DNA of 55,119 nt from positions 1 to 55,119 of the forward strand of contig NZ_PDCP01000041.1 of assembly GCF_002553505.1 (NCBI RefSeq), read 5' to 3'. A program made the translations under genes and the position numbers. Within the stretch, counting starts at the first letter, position 1. Each line of letters opens with the position of its first letter. This stretch comes from Mycolicibacterium agri (lineage in GTDB: Bacteria > Actinomycetota > Actinomycetes > Mycobacteriales > Mycobacteriaceae). Positions 17,632-25,957 of this stretch are shown here, piece by piece. Below the pieces are notes generated by a model that ran no database searches, was not told the origin of the DNA, and saw nothing but the letters and a program-made list of their open reading frames with translations.

Positions 17632-18414
17632 ATGGCAACGATGATGACCACCAAGACCGCTCCGCTGGTTCGTGCCGAGGGTGTGACCAAGGAGTATCGC
17701 GGCGCCGATACCGACACGGTCGCACTGTGCGGGATGGATCTCGACGTCATGGACGGCGAATTCCTGTCCCTGCTCGGGCCCAGTGGCTGCGGGAAATCCA
17801 CCGCGCTGAACATCATGGGCGGTCTGCTCGCCCCGACATCGGGTTCGGTCACCTTCGACGGGAAGCCGCTGTCGGAACCCAGCCGCGACATCGGCATGAT
17901 GTTCCAGCAGGCGGTGATGTTCCCGTGGCGAACCACGATCGACAACGTGCTGTTGCCGATCGAGGTGTTCGGTCAATCCAAGAAGAAGTACCGGGACAAG
18001 GCCGAAGAACTGCTGTCCATGGTGGGCATCTCGGAGTTCGCCAAGTCCTATCCGTGGCAGCTGTCGGGTGGCATGCAACAGCGGGCGGCGCTGTGCCGCG
18101 TGCTGATCCACAGCCCGAAGCTGTTGTTGCTCGACGAGCCGTTCGGCGCCCTCGACGAATTCACCCGCGAGTCGATGAACGCCGAACTGCTCCGGCTCCA
18201 GGCCTACACCAAGGCCACGGCGATCCTGGTGACGCACAACATCAACGAGGCGGTGTTCATGTCCGACCGGATCGCCGTGATGAGCGCGCGGCCCGGCCGG
18301 CTCGTCGGTATCATCGACGTGCCGTTCGAGCGCCCGCGCAATCCGGAGCTGACCCTCAACCCGGAATTCGCCGCGCTCGCGCTGGAAGTTCGAAACATGC
18401 TCGGGCTGCTGTGA
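17632..18414 (+). CDS. ABC transporter ATP-binding protein (SsuB/TauB-like)
   Basis: This 260-residue nucleotide-binding subunit has Walker A GPSGCGKST (residues 49-57), Q-loop MMFQQAVMFPW, signature LSGGMQQRAALCRVL, Walker B LLLLDEPFGALDE and the H-loop in LVTHNINEAV. It powers the importer formed with the binding protein upstream and the two permeases downstream. An alternative start at MMTTKTAP would trim three residues. Its stop overlaps the next GTG by four bases. Confidence 0.94.
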   Translation: MATMMTTKTAPLVRAEGVTKEYRGADTDTVALCGMDLDVMDGEFLSLLGPSGCGKSTALNIMGGLLAPTSGSVTFDGKPLSEPSRDIGMMFQQAVMFPWRTTIDNVLLPIEVFGQSKKKYRDKAEELLSMVGISEFAKSYPWQLSGGMQQRAALCRVLIHSPKLLLLDEPFGALDEFTRESMNAELLRLQAYTKATAILVTHNINEAVFMSDRIAVMSARPGRLVGIIDVPFERPRNPELTLNPEFAALALEVRNMLGLL

Positions 18415-19235
18415 CTTCGGTACTGCGGCACAGGCCGAGCAAAGCCGGCGTTGCCAAAGCCGACGGTGGCGGCGGCAGCTCGTGGATCAGCGTCGGGACG
18501 ATCGTCGCGCTCGCGCTCGCCTGGGAGTTGGTACCCCGCACGCTCGACGACCGCACCCTGTTCCCGACGCTGTCGGACACAGTCGCAGGCCTGATTCGGT
18601 TGGTCAGTGCCGGCTACTGGTGGAGCGACCTGACCAGCACGCTGGTCTCCGTCGTGTTGGCCTGGATGATCGGTTGCAGCGTGGGCCTTTTCGCCGGCGT
18701 CGCGCTCGGCACCGTGCCGTTCATCCGCACCGCCATCACGCCGTACGCCATCGCGGTTCAGGCGCTGCCGAAGATCGTGCTGGCACCGCTGATCATCGGC
18801 TGGCTCGGGTTCGGGCCGCAGAGCAAGATCGCCATCGCGGTGCTCATCTGTTTCTTCCCGGTATGGATCGACACCATGGTGGGTCTGGCGCTGCCGTCGG
18901 CCAACGAGTTCAAGCTGATGCACTCGCTGAACGCCACCCGAATCCAGACGTTCTGGAAGCTGCAACTGCCGTCGGCGGTGCCGATGATCATGGTCGGCGT
19001 CAAACACGCGATGCTGTTGGCGTTCACCGGCGTGCTGGTCGCCGAGATCCTGTCGTCGTCCGCGGGCGGACTCGGCACCCTGACCAAACAGTTCTCGTCG
19101 CAACTGAACATGCCGCTGACGTTCGCGGTGGTCATCGTCGTCGTCATCATCGCGGTCACACTGGTGTCGCTCATGGACGTGATCGAACGGCGAGTGGTGT
19201 TCTGGTCCGAGGAATCAAGGTCGAGGAAATCATGA
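18411..19235 (+). CDS. ABC transporter permease 1, NitT/TauT family
   Basis: This 274-residue inner-membrane protein is of the BPD_transp_1 fold, with about six transmembrane segments. The EAA loop that docks on the ATPase is HSLNATRIQTFWKLQLPSAV. The GTG at 18411 gives a GTGA overlap with the ATPase gene. A second permease follows directly with another four-base overlap, so the importer probably uses a heterodimeric membrane domain instead of the homodimer common in Ssu/Tau systems. The open frame extends upstream through the ATPase gene, but that part is in the wrong frame to be real. Confidence 0.92.
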   Translation: MTSVLRHRPSKAGVAKADGGGGSSWISVGTIVALALAWELVPRTLDDRTLFPTLSDTVAGLIRLVSAGYWWSDLTSTLVSVVLAWMIGCSVGLFAGVALGTVPFIRTAITPYAIAVQALPKIVLAPLIIGWLGFGPQSKIAIAVLICFFPVWIDTMVGLALPSANEFKLMHSLNATRIQTFWKLQLPSAVPMIMVGVKHAMLLAFTGVLVAEILSSSAGGLGTLTKQFSSQLNMPLTFAVVIVVVIIAVTLVSLMDVIERRVVFWSEESRSRKS

Positions 19236-20074
19236 CGACCGTTTCCGACCAGGTCACCGAACTGCGCGCAGGCGGCACCGCGCAACGGCGGCGGACGGTG
19301 TCCCCGTACGTCGTCACCGCGTTGATCGCGCCCGTGATCTTCGCCGTGTGGTACTACATCACGAACAGCGGACTGGTGCCGTCGATCCTGCTGCCCACCC
19401 CTCAGAAGGTGGCTGCGGCGGTGCCGAAGGTCGTCGGCGCCAACGGTTTCTCCGACCACGTGTTGCGCACGGTGACCGAGATCGTGCTGGGTTTCGGGCT
19501 CGGCGCCTCGGTCGGCTTCGCACTGGGATTGCTGCTCGGCTCCTCGATCCGGCTGCGGACCGCCTACCTGCCGTTCCTGTCCGCACTCGAGGCCATCCCC
19601 ACCGTCATCCTGGCGCCGGTGATCATCGCGTGGTTCGGCTTCGGGATCGAGGGCAAGATATTCCAGGCGGCGATCGCCTGCTTCTACGCCGTCTTCATCA
19701 CAACTCTGTCCGGACTCGGTTTGGCCGAGCCGAATTCGGTCGCGTTGATGCGTTCGCTGTGCGCATCCAGGTGGCAGATCATGCGGATGCTGAAGATACC
19801 GGCCGCGTTGCCCGTGATCTTCGGCGGACTGCAACTCGGCGCCACCACCGCCATCATCGGTGCGATCGTCTCCGAGTTCGTCGGATCGGATGCGGGCCTG
19901 GGATACCTGCTTCAGCGCTACCGTTCCGGCTTCGACACCCCCGCGGTGTGGGTCATCATCGGCATCTTTTTGATCTTCGGCCTCGTCGCCTACTTCATCC
20001 TGTGGCTTGCCGAACGCAAGATCGTCTTCTGGCGCGCTGCGGCCATCACTCGCCCCGATCTGGAGAAGCAATGA
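19232..20074 (+). CDS. ABC transporter permease 2, NitT/TauT family
   Basis: This 280-residue permease is a paralogue of the gene before it. It has about six membrane segments and the EAA loop MRSLCASRWQIMRMLKIPAA. The ATG at 19232 overlaps the previous stop (ATGA), and its own stop overlaps the amidohydrolase ATG. The tight coupling of transporter and enzyme genes implies that the amidohydrolase acts on the imported compound or a derivative of it. Confidence 0.92.
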   Translation: MTTVSDQVTELRAGGTAQRRRTVSPYVVTALIAPVIFAVWYYITNSGLVPSILLPTPQKVAAAVPKVVGANGFSDHVLRTVTEIVLGFGLGASVGFALGLLLGSSIRLRTAYLPFLSALEAIPTVILAPVIIAWFGFGIEGKIFQAAIACFYAVFITTLSGLGLAEPNSVALMRSLCASRWQIMRMLKIPAALPVIFGGLQLGATTAIIGAIVSEFVGSDAGLGYLLQRYRSGFDTPAVWVIIGIFLIFGLVAYFILWLAERKIVFWRAAAITRPDLEKQ

Positions 20075-21078
20075 CCATCGACATTCACGCCCACACCGTG
20101 CCGGAAGCGTTCATCAAAGCAGTGGCCGCCGAGGTGCCCGCCGCGTGTCCGACCATCGAATCAGGCGACGGAGGATGGTATTTCAGCTATCCGGGGGGTC
20201 GGCGCAGCGGACCGTTTCCCGCCGGCATGTTCGACATCGACGCCCGGCTGGCGGACATGGACCGCGACGGCGTCGACGTTCACGCGCTCTCGGTGCCGCC
20301 GCCGCAGTTTCAGTACCGGCTGGAGGCCGGTGCCGCCGCCGCGCATGCCCGTCTGTATAACGACGCGTTGGTCGACATCGCCCGTGCCCATCCCGACCGG
20401 TTCGTCGTGCTCGGCACTCTGCCGATGCAGGACGTCGCGTCCGCGGTCGCTGAACTCGAGCGGCTGATCTCGATTCCCGAGATCGTCGGGCTCGAACTGG
20501 CGACCAACGTGGCGGGCACGAACCTCGGCGACGACAGCTTCTCCGACCTGTGGGCCGCGGTCGCCGCGGCCGGCCTGGCCGTCGTCCTGCATCCGTCCGA
20601 GGTGGCCGGCCACGACCGGATGCACGACTATTACCTGCACAACTTCGTCGGCAACCCGACCGACTCCACTCTCGCGGCGGGCTCGCTGATCTTTTCCGGA
20701 GTGCTGGAACGCAATGCGGCACTGCGGATTGCGCTGTTGCACGGCGGCGGCTTCCTGCCGTATCAGATCGGCCGCTTCGACCACGGCTGGCAGGTGCGGC
20801 CCGAAGCAGCCGCGAGGATCGGTCGGCCGCCCTCGCACTACCTGGACCGGTTCTGGTTCGACACCCTCACCCATGACCGAGGCTCGCTGCAGTTCTTGTT
20901 GGCACGGGTCGGCGCCGACCGGTTGGCGCTCGGCAGTGACTACCCGTTTGACATGGCCGACCCGGATCCGGTCGGTTCGGTGCGCGCGGCCGTCGCCGAT
21001 CCGGCCGCGCTCGACAAGATTCTGCGGCAGACCCCGGAGGCGTTGTTGACCAGGGTCACCGAGGTCAGCCATGCGTGA
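20071..21078 (+). CDS. Amidohydrolase 2-family protein, ACMSD-like (copy 1)
   Basis: This 335-residue TIM-barrel protein is of the ACMSD/gamma-resorcylate decarboxylase group of the amidohydrolase superfamily, whose members are metal-dependent decarboxylases or hydratases. Metal ligands are visible as H6/H8 in DIHAH, a histidine in VVLHPSEV near residue 174, LLHGGGFLPYQIGRFDHGW near residue 222 and the aspartate of LALGSDYPFDM near residue 290. It is a paralogue of the protein at 29522-30532 (shared GMFDxDxRLxDMDRxGV). The ATG overlaps the permease stop (ATGA). Whether it decarboxylates or hydrolyses cannot be told from sequence. Confidence 0.88.
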   Translation: MTIDIHAHTVPEAFIKAVAAEVPAACPTIESGDGGWYFSYPGGRRSGPFPAGMFDIDARLADMDRDGVDVHALSVPPPQFQYRLEAGAAAAHARLYNDALVDIARAHPDRFVVLGTLPMQDVASAVAELERLISIPEIVGLELATNVAGTNLGDDSFSDLWAAVAAAGLAVVLHPSEVAGHDRMHDYYLHNFVGNPTDSTLAAGSLIFSGVLERNAALRIALLHGGGFLPYQIGRFDHGWQVRPEAAARIGRPPSHYLDRFWFDTLTHDRGSLQFLLARVGADRLALGSDYPFDMADPDPVGSVRAAVADPAALDKILRQTPEALLTRVTEVSHA

Positions 21079-22012
21079 GTGCGACGAGCTCACCCTGACT
21101 GTCCTGGTCGACAACTACATCGACATGCTGATGTCGAACTCGCCCGGCATCACCAGACAGGGCATGCCGGAGCATTTCGGTGCCCGCAACGGAACACCGT
21201 TGGCCGAGAACGGAATCTCGTTTTTCCTCGAAACCTCCGCAGGCGGTCGCCGTACGACGATCCTCTTCGACGCCGGGATGAGTCCCATTCCGTTGGTGCA
21301 CAATGCCCGGCTTCTCGGCATCGACCTCACCAAGGTGGATCAGGTGGTGCTCTCCCACGGGCACCCCGACCACTTCGGCGGCATCTACGCAGCACTGGCC
21401 GAAATCGGCTATCGGGTCCCGGTGTTGGTGCACCCGTCGGCGTTCACACCGCGCTTGATCCAGCGCCCCGACGTCACGCTGCAGTACTTCAACAAGCAAC
21501 TCACCGAGACCGATCTGGTTGAAGCGGGCGGTGCCGTCGTCGCGCTCAAGGATCCCCTCGAGATCGCCCCCGGCGTGATGACCAGCGGCGAGATTCCCAC
21601 CACGGTTGACTTCGAAGAGGAGGTGCCTGTCGGCCGCATGTCGGTGCGGGACGGGCACGTCTGCGTCGACCCGATCGAGGATTATCAGACCCTGATCGTG
21701 AACGTGAAGGGTGTCGGATTGATCGTGCTGGACCCGTGCGGGCACGCGGGAGTGGTCTCCTCGCTCGACCACGCGATGAAACTCGCCGAGGTTGACGCCG
21801 TGCACGGCGTGCTCGGCGGATTCCACCTCGGGCATGCGGGCATCACCCAAGCCAAGGTGGACAGGACGGTCGACGAACTGGTCGCTCGCGGTCTTTCGTG
21901 GGTCTCACCGATGCACTGCAGTGGTTTTCGGACCCAACGCGCGGTCGCGGAACGGATGCCTGACGCCTTCAGACTGATGACGGTCGGCACCGTGGTGCGC
22001 TTCGCGGCGTGA
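21071..22012 (+). CDS. Metallo-beta-lactamase fold hydrolase
   Basis: This 313-residue MBL-fold metalloenzyme has the metal motif SHGHPDHFGG (H96, H98, D100, H101). Further possible metal ligands lie in DPCGHAG, GGFHLGHAG and MHCSGFRTQ. The overall pattern resembles the family annotated as MJ0301/dihydropterin-phosphate-synthase-like MBL proteins, but that name implies nothing about the reaction here. The ATG at 21071 lies inside the last codons of the amidohydrolase gene, an 8-base overlap. It is the last gene of the ABC transporter operon and converges on the IclR gene with a one-base gap. Confidence 0.87.
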   Translation: MRECDELTLTVLVDNYIDMLMSNSPGITRQGMPEHFGARNGTPLAENGISFFLETSAGGRRTTILFDAGMSPIPLVHNARLLGIDLTKVDQVVLSHGHPDHFGGIYAALAEIGYRVPVLVHPSAFTPRLIQRPDVTLQYFNKQLTETDLVEAGGAVVALKDPLEIAPGVMTSGEIPTTVDFEEEVPVGRMSVRDGHVCVDPIEDYQTLIVNVKGVGLIVLDPCGHAGVVSSLDHAMKLAEVDAVHGVLGGFHLGHAGITQAKVDRTVDELVARGLSWVSPMHCSGFRTQRAVAERMPDAFRLMTVGTVVRFAA

Positions 22013-22013
22013 C

Positions 22014-22832
22014 TCAAGCGGCGTCAGCCGAATACCCAAGCAGATGCGACAGTTTCAGAGCGGCCTCACGCACCGCGGCACCGAACTCCTCGACGCGCGT
22101 GAGGTCGAACCGGGTGGACGGGCAGGTCCACAGGATCGCGGCCACGCAGTAGCCGTCGGCGCGGAGCACCGGCGCCCCGATGCCGCGCCCACCTGCCACC
22201 CGCTCGCCCAGACTCACGCTGTATCCGCGCTCGCGGTCCTGCTCGACGAACTTCTGCAGCAGCGCCCGATCGATCACCGTCTCCGAGGTCATCGGGCTGA
22301 CGTCGACCTCCTCGAGGTATTTCGTGGCCTCCTCGGGTGGCATGCCCGCCAGAATCGCCCGCCCCGCCGCGCCGGCGTAAAGCGGCGAGACGACACCGGG
22401 CTCGATGACGTAGCGGATAGCCTGCCTGCAGTCGATCCGCTCCTGGAAACGAGCCTGATTGCCCTCGCGCACAATGAAATAACAGGTCTCGTCGAAACGT
22501 GCCACCAGGTCGCGCACGATCGGCTCGGCCAGCCCCCACAGGGAGTTGTGGGTGTGCAGCACCTCACCGAGGGACGACAGCCTGCGGCCGACCTCGTATC
22601 GTCCGGTCAACGGCGACTGCTCGACGACGTCGAGCGCGGCGAGCTGGTTGAAAATCCGGCTCACCGAGCTCTTGTCGATGCCCGTCTCGCGGGCGACCTC
22701 GCGCACACTGATCCCGTCGGGCGCGGCGGCCACCGCCTCCAGCAACGTGAACAACTTCGTCGCCACACCGCGATGCTCGGCCTCGGCAGTGTAGGTCGGT
22801 GCGGCGTCGTCGTCCGTGTCGTCGCTTGTCAT
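22014..22832 (-). CDS. IclR-family transcriptional regulator
   Basis: This 272-residue regulator has an N-terminal winged helix (about residues 22-80; REVARETGIDKSSVSRIFNQ) and a C-terminal ligand-binding IclR domain with PLYAGAAGRAILAGM and GIGAPVLRADG. IclR proteins bind short palindromes and often sense a pathway acid. The ATG at 22832 is preceded by GGAGGGGATTTG; the adjacent TTG at 22835 is less likely. It is transcribed divergently from the racemase-like gene at 22945, and operator C lies between them. It is the only regulator in the 13.6-33 kb cluster and the obvious candidate to bind the five palindromes. Confidence 0.93.
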   Translation of the reverse strand: MTSDDTDDDAAPTYTAEAEHRGVATKLFTLLEAVAAAPDGISVREVARETGIDKSSVSRIFNQLAALDVVEQSPLTGRYEVGRRLSSLGEVLHTHNSLWGLAEPIVRDLVARFDETCYFIVREGNQARFQERIDCRQAIRYVIEPGVVSPLYAGAAGRAILAGMPPEEATKYLEEVDVSPMTSETVIDRALLQKFVEQDRERGYSVSLGERVAGGRGIGAPVLRADGYCVAAILWTCPSTRFDLTRVEEFGAAVREAALKLSHLLGYSADAA

Positions 22833-22892
22833 CAAATCCCCTCCGGTGTGGTCGGCGTCAACGCGATGATTGACGCTGACCGGCTATCCCTA

Positions 22893-22929
22893 TTGACTAC
22901 ATAGTCAAGACGCTGTCCCGAATTATATT
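22893..22929. promoter_or_regulatory. Divergent promoter with predicted operator C
   Basis: The region between the IclR gene and the racemase-like gene holds a 7-bp inverted repeat, TTGACTA-CA-TAGTCAA (22893-22908), overlapping operator C, CAAGACGCTGTCCCG (22906-22920). Leftward, TTGACT (complement of 22903-22908) would be the -35 of the iclR gene, with TAGCCG 16 bases on. Rightward, TATATT (22924-22929) is a strong -10 for the gene at 22945, and operator C falls in its -10/-35 spacer. Binding here would control both directions. Confidence 0.6.
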
Positions 22930-22944
22930 GCAGCAGGAGTCCGA

Positions 22945-23715
22945 ATGGCGATTATCTTCCCGTGGTACAGGCTCGGCTACATCATCCCGCACCGGCATAC
23001 CGATATGGACGGCTATCAGTTTGCCCGTGTCGCGCCCGACGGCATGCTGCTTGTCACCACTCAACTCGACCTGGCCGAGTACAGCCTGGCCGCAGTCGAG
23101 CGCCAGTTGCCTGCGCTCTGGGAGGGCGTCGGCGTCCTGGCTCCCCGCACCGACTCGATCGCCATCTCGGGTGTGCCGCTGGCGGCGTCGCTCGGGCGGG
23201 AACGGACGACAGCGTTGCTGGCCGAGGCCGCCGACCGCGCGGGCCGGCCTTGTCGGACCGACCTCGAGTCGCACATCGAGGCCTTGCATCACCTCGGCGC
23301 AGAGCGGATCGCGCTGGCCACCCGCTGGCCTGACGCGCTGAACGACCGGATCGCCGAATACCTCGGCCAGGCAGGCATCGAGGTGGCATCGCTGCGATCC
23401 GAGCAGCGGAACCTGCAACAGAACAAGGCGGCAGATCCGCAGGCCGATCACCATTTGGCCCTGCGCCTCGGCCGAGCCGCGCTGGAAGCCGCCCCTGATG
23501 CGCAGGCGCTGATGCTGCCGGGCGGGCTGTGGTTGGCGATCTATGCCGCGCCGGTGTTGGAGGCGGAGTTCGGCGTGCCTGTGCTGCTCAACATCACCGT
23601 CACGGTGTGGGCGGCGCTGCACGCGGTCGAGGATCGACTGCCCGCTTATCCGGGACCGGGTGCGGGCGCACTGCTGGCGGGGCTGAACAGCCGCGCCCAG
23701 ACCTTCACAAAGTAG
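22945..23715 (+). CDS. Asp/Glu racemase-superfamily protein, maleate isomerase/arylmalonate decarboxylase-like, no catalytic cysteines
   Basis: This 256-residue protein has the two-lobed fold of the maleate cis-trans isomerase and arylmalonate decarboxylase group. Those enzymes use one cysteine per lobe. Here the first lobe reads SIAISGVPLAASLG (residues 71-84) and the second LMLPGGLWLAI (about 189-199), so neither expected cysteine is present. The only cysteine, C103, is in RPCRTDLES, a non-catalytic region. It may use another mechanism, bind a ligand without turnover, or be misassigned at subfamily level. The ATG at 22945 follows GCAGGAGTCCGA. It stands alone between operators C and D. Confidence 0.78.
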   Translation: MAIIFPWYRLGYIIPHRHTDMDGYQFARVAPDGMLLVTTQLDLAEYSLAAVERQLPALWEGVGVLAPRTDSIAISGVPLAASLGRERTTALLAEAADRAGRPCRTDLESHIEALHHLGAERIALATRWPDALNDRIAEYLGQAGIEVASLRSEQRNLQQNKAADPQADHHLALRLGRAALEAAPDAQALMLPGGLWLAIYAAPVLEAEFGVPVLLNITVTVWAALHAVEDRLPAYPGPGAGALLAGLNSRAQTFTK

Positions 23716-23733
23716 GACAGTGTCTCGTATAGT
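23704..23733 (+). promoter_or_regulatory. Promoter with operator D in its spacer
   Basis: TTCACA (23704-23709) and TATAGT (23728-23733) are separated by 18 bases and form the clearest promoter in the cluster. Operator D, TAGGACAGTGTCTCG (23713-23727), fills the spacer exactly, a classical arrangement for repression by steric block. The -35 lies inside the last codons of the preceding gene. Transcription would serve the acyl-CoA ligase, the TctBA-C transporter and the genes to 33028. Confidence 0.68.
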
Positions 23734-23772
23734 CATCCAGTATCCGTGCCCCGCCGGTGAGCTGGAGGAATA

Positions 23773-25353
23773 GTGGATCTCGCAGCACTGACTGTCGGAC
23801 GTTTCCTGGCGGAGGCCGTGGAAGAGGTACCGGACGATCCACTGCTGATCTGGCAAGACACCCACATCAGCTACCGCGAGTTCGACGAGCACTCCAATCG
23901 GGCCGCAAACGTGTGGCACGACCTCGGCGTGCGGCGCGGCGACCACGTCGCGTTCATGGTCGACAACAAGCCGGAGTTCCTTTACGCGTGGTTCGGCTTG
24001 GCCAAGTTGGGTGCGACGTTGGTGGCCATCAACACCGGCTTCAAGGAGCAGGAGACCCGCTACATCCTCGAGCACTCGCAGGCCAAGTACGCATTGGTCG
24101 ACGACGTCTACGCCGACGTGGTGGCCCCCAGCATCGACACGCTGCCCGGCCTGAACGCGGTGTATTGCATGCAGGCAGGCGGAATGTTCCCGCACTTCGG
24201 CGAGCTGGTGGCGCGCGCCGACACCGCGGCGCCGGCGGCCGACGTTCACCCCGACGACGTCGTCAGCTTCATCTACACCTCCGGGACGACCGGAAACCCC
24301 AAGGCGGTGATGCAAAGTCAGAAGAACTTCGTGCTGACCGGTCAGGCCTACCCGCACTGGATGCGGATGGCCAAGGGCGACCGCATCTATGCCTGCCTGC
24401 CCTTGTTCCACATCAACTCTCAGGCCTACTCGATGATGGGCGCCATCGGCGCGCGCGGTGCGATCGTGTTGGCGCCGAAGTTCTCGGCAAGCACCTTCTG
24501 GGACGACATCCGCAGGCACAAGGTCGCGGTCTTCAACTTCATCGGCGCGATGACGCTCATCCTGAGCAAGAAGGAACCCGCCGACGACGATCTGGACAAC
24601 GACGTCAAGGTGGCCTACGGCGTACCTGCCCTGCCCGGCGAGCTGCGCGAGGCACTCGAGCGTCGCTACGGCATGAAGGTGATCTCCGGCTTCGGCATGA
24701 GCGAGACCACCTTCGGCCTGCTCGAGCCCTTCGACGAGCGCCGCCGCGCCGGGGCGATGGGTTTTCCCCGCCACCACCCGGATCCGTCCGTCCCGCGCAC
24801 CGAGGCCGCCGTCGTCGACGAGGATGGAAATCATCTGGGCGACAATCAAATTGGCGAACTGGTCCTCCGCGGGCCCGCTCACATGCTCGGATACTTCAAT
24901 GACCCCGACAAAACCGCTGAGGTGCTCCGCGACGGGTGGCTCTACACCGGCGACATGGTCCGGCGCGACACCGACGGCCAGTACTACTTCGTCGACCGCA
25001 AGAAGGACATCGTCCGCAGGCGCGGCGAGAACGTGTCCTCACTCGAGGTCGAGAACGTCATCAACGAGCATCCGGCGGTGCTCGAATGCGCGGTGATCGG
25101 CGTGCCCTCCGAGCTCACCGACGAAGAGCTGATGGTCTTCATCGTCCCGCGCGACGGAGCCGAACTCGACTTCGCCGACATCGGGGACTGGGCCGCCGAC
25201 CGGCTCGCGCGCTTCAAAGTTCCCCGCTACTACCGGCAGATCGACGCCCTGCCGAAGACCTCCACCCAGAAGATCGCCAAACACCAGCTCCGCGCCAGCG
25301 TCGACGATCCATCGAAGGGATACGATCGTGACCTCGCAGCCTCGGCCCGATGA
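23773..25353 (+). CDS. Acyl-CoA synthetase (AMP-forming), CaiC-like
   Basis: This 526-residue ANL-superfamily ligase activates a carboxylic acid to its acyl-CoA via an acyl-adenylate. The P-loop-like motif IYTSGTTGNPKAVM is near residue 170, the A5 motif SGFGMSETTFG near 310, YTGDMVRRDTDG near 395 and the hinge RKKDIVRRRGENVSS near 412. The catalytic lysine is in TSTQKIAKHQL near 500. It is closest in pattern to crotonobetaine/carnitine-CoA ligase-type enzymes, which act on small or polar acids. The GTG at 23773 is preceded by CTGGAGGAATA. It opens the right-hand module; its substrate is probably delivered by the transporter encoded next. Confidence 0.91.
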   Translation: MDLAALTVGRFLAEAVEEVPDDPLLIWQDTHISYREFDEHSNRAANVWHDLGVRRGDHVAFMVDNKPEFLYAWFGLAKLGATLVAINTGFKEQETRYILEHSQAKYALVDDVYADVVAPSIDTLPGLNAVYCMQAGGMFPHFGELVARADTAAPAADVHPDDVVSFIYTSGTTGNPKAVMQSQKNFVLTGQAYPHWMRMAKGDRIYACLPLFHINSQAYSMMGAIGARGAIVLAPKFSASTFWDDIRRHKVAVFNFIGAMTLILSKKEPADDDLDNDVKVAYGVPALPGELREALERRYGMKVISGFGMSETTFGLLEPFDERRRAGAMGFPRHHPDPSVPRTEAAVVDEDGNHLGDNQIGELVLRGPAHMLGYFNDPDKTAEVLRDGWLYTGDMVRRDTDGQYYFVDRKKDIVRRRGENVSSLEVENVINEHPAVLECAVIGVPSELTDEELMVFIVPRDGAELDFADIGDWAADRLARFKVPRYYRQIDALPKTSTQKIAKHQLRASVDDPSKGYDRDLAASAR

Positions 25354-25939
25354 CGCTCTGCTGAAGGTGAATCCGCTCACCACCGACGCCGAGCTGGAAG
25401 AGGGTTCGGTGCCGGTGGCGATGAACAAGTACATCGACCTGGCCGGGTCGGTACTCATCGCGGCGCTCGGCGCCTTCGTCCTTGCCGTGGCCTTCAGCTA
25501 CGCGCCCCCGAAGGTGGTGTTCGACGCGATCGGGCCGATGGGGTTCCCGAAAGCCATCGGCGCGTTCCTTCTCGTCGGCGGACTCGTCCAATCGGTGCGC
25601 AACATCGCCTACATCCGGCGATTCGGCAAGTGGGCGCCCGAAGAAGGCGTCGCGGACGAGCCGGATCACCCGACGTCGAAATGGCGTGGGCTGGGCTTCA
25701 TCGCGGGATGCTTCGGCTACGTCGCACTCCTGGAGCCGCTCGGGTTCCTCATTGCGACGCCGCTGGCGATCACCGCGGGTCTCTGGGCGATGGGTTATGC
25801 GAACTGGGTCCGCCGGGTCGCCGTGGCGCTCGCCTTCACCGTCGTGGGTTTCCTGGTGTTCGAACTCGTCCTGGCCGTGCCGCTGCCTGCGGGGCCCATC
25901 GAATTCATGCTCATCGACGCGGGCCTGATCGACCCCTAG
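25328..25939 (+). CDS. Tripartite tricarboxylate transporter small membrane subunit TctB
   Basis: This 203-residue protein has four predicted membrane segments (about residues 36-58, 74-90, 120-155, 165-190) separated by a hydrophilic loop, as in the TctB family. It is the small subunit of a secondary, ion-driven uptake system that relies on an extracytoplasmic binding protein. The GTG at 25328 overlaps the ligase gene by 26 bases. tctA follows after 18 bases, and the binding protein is three genes downstream. The N-terminal 30 residues are hydrophilic and not conserved. Confidence 0.88.
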   Translation: MTSQPRPDDALLKVNPLTTDAELEEGSVPVAMNKYIDLAGSVLIAALGAFVLAVAFSYAPPKVVFDAIGPMGFPKAIGAFLLVGGLVQSVRNIAYIRRFGKWAPEEGVADEPDHPTSKWRGLGFIAGCFGYVALLEPLGFLIATPLAITAGLWAMGYANWVRRVAVALAFTVVGFLVFELVLAVPLPAGPIEFMLIDAGLIDP

Positions 25940-25957
25940 CGAAACGGAGTCGAGACG

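Noticed and set aside
17727..18410. Upstream extension of the permease 1 frame through the ATPase gene
   Set aside because: The ATPase is unmistakable in the other frame; the permease begins at the GTG overlapping the ATPase stop.
22897..24882. 661-codon open frame on the minus strand opposite the racemase-like and ligase genes
   Set aside because: It is antisense to two well-supported genes, has no recognisable domain and has the low-complexity His/Arg/Gly composition expected of the complement of high-GC codons.
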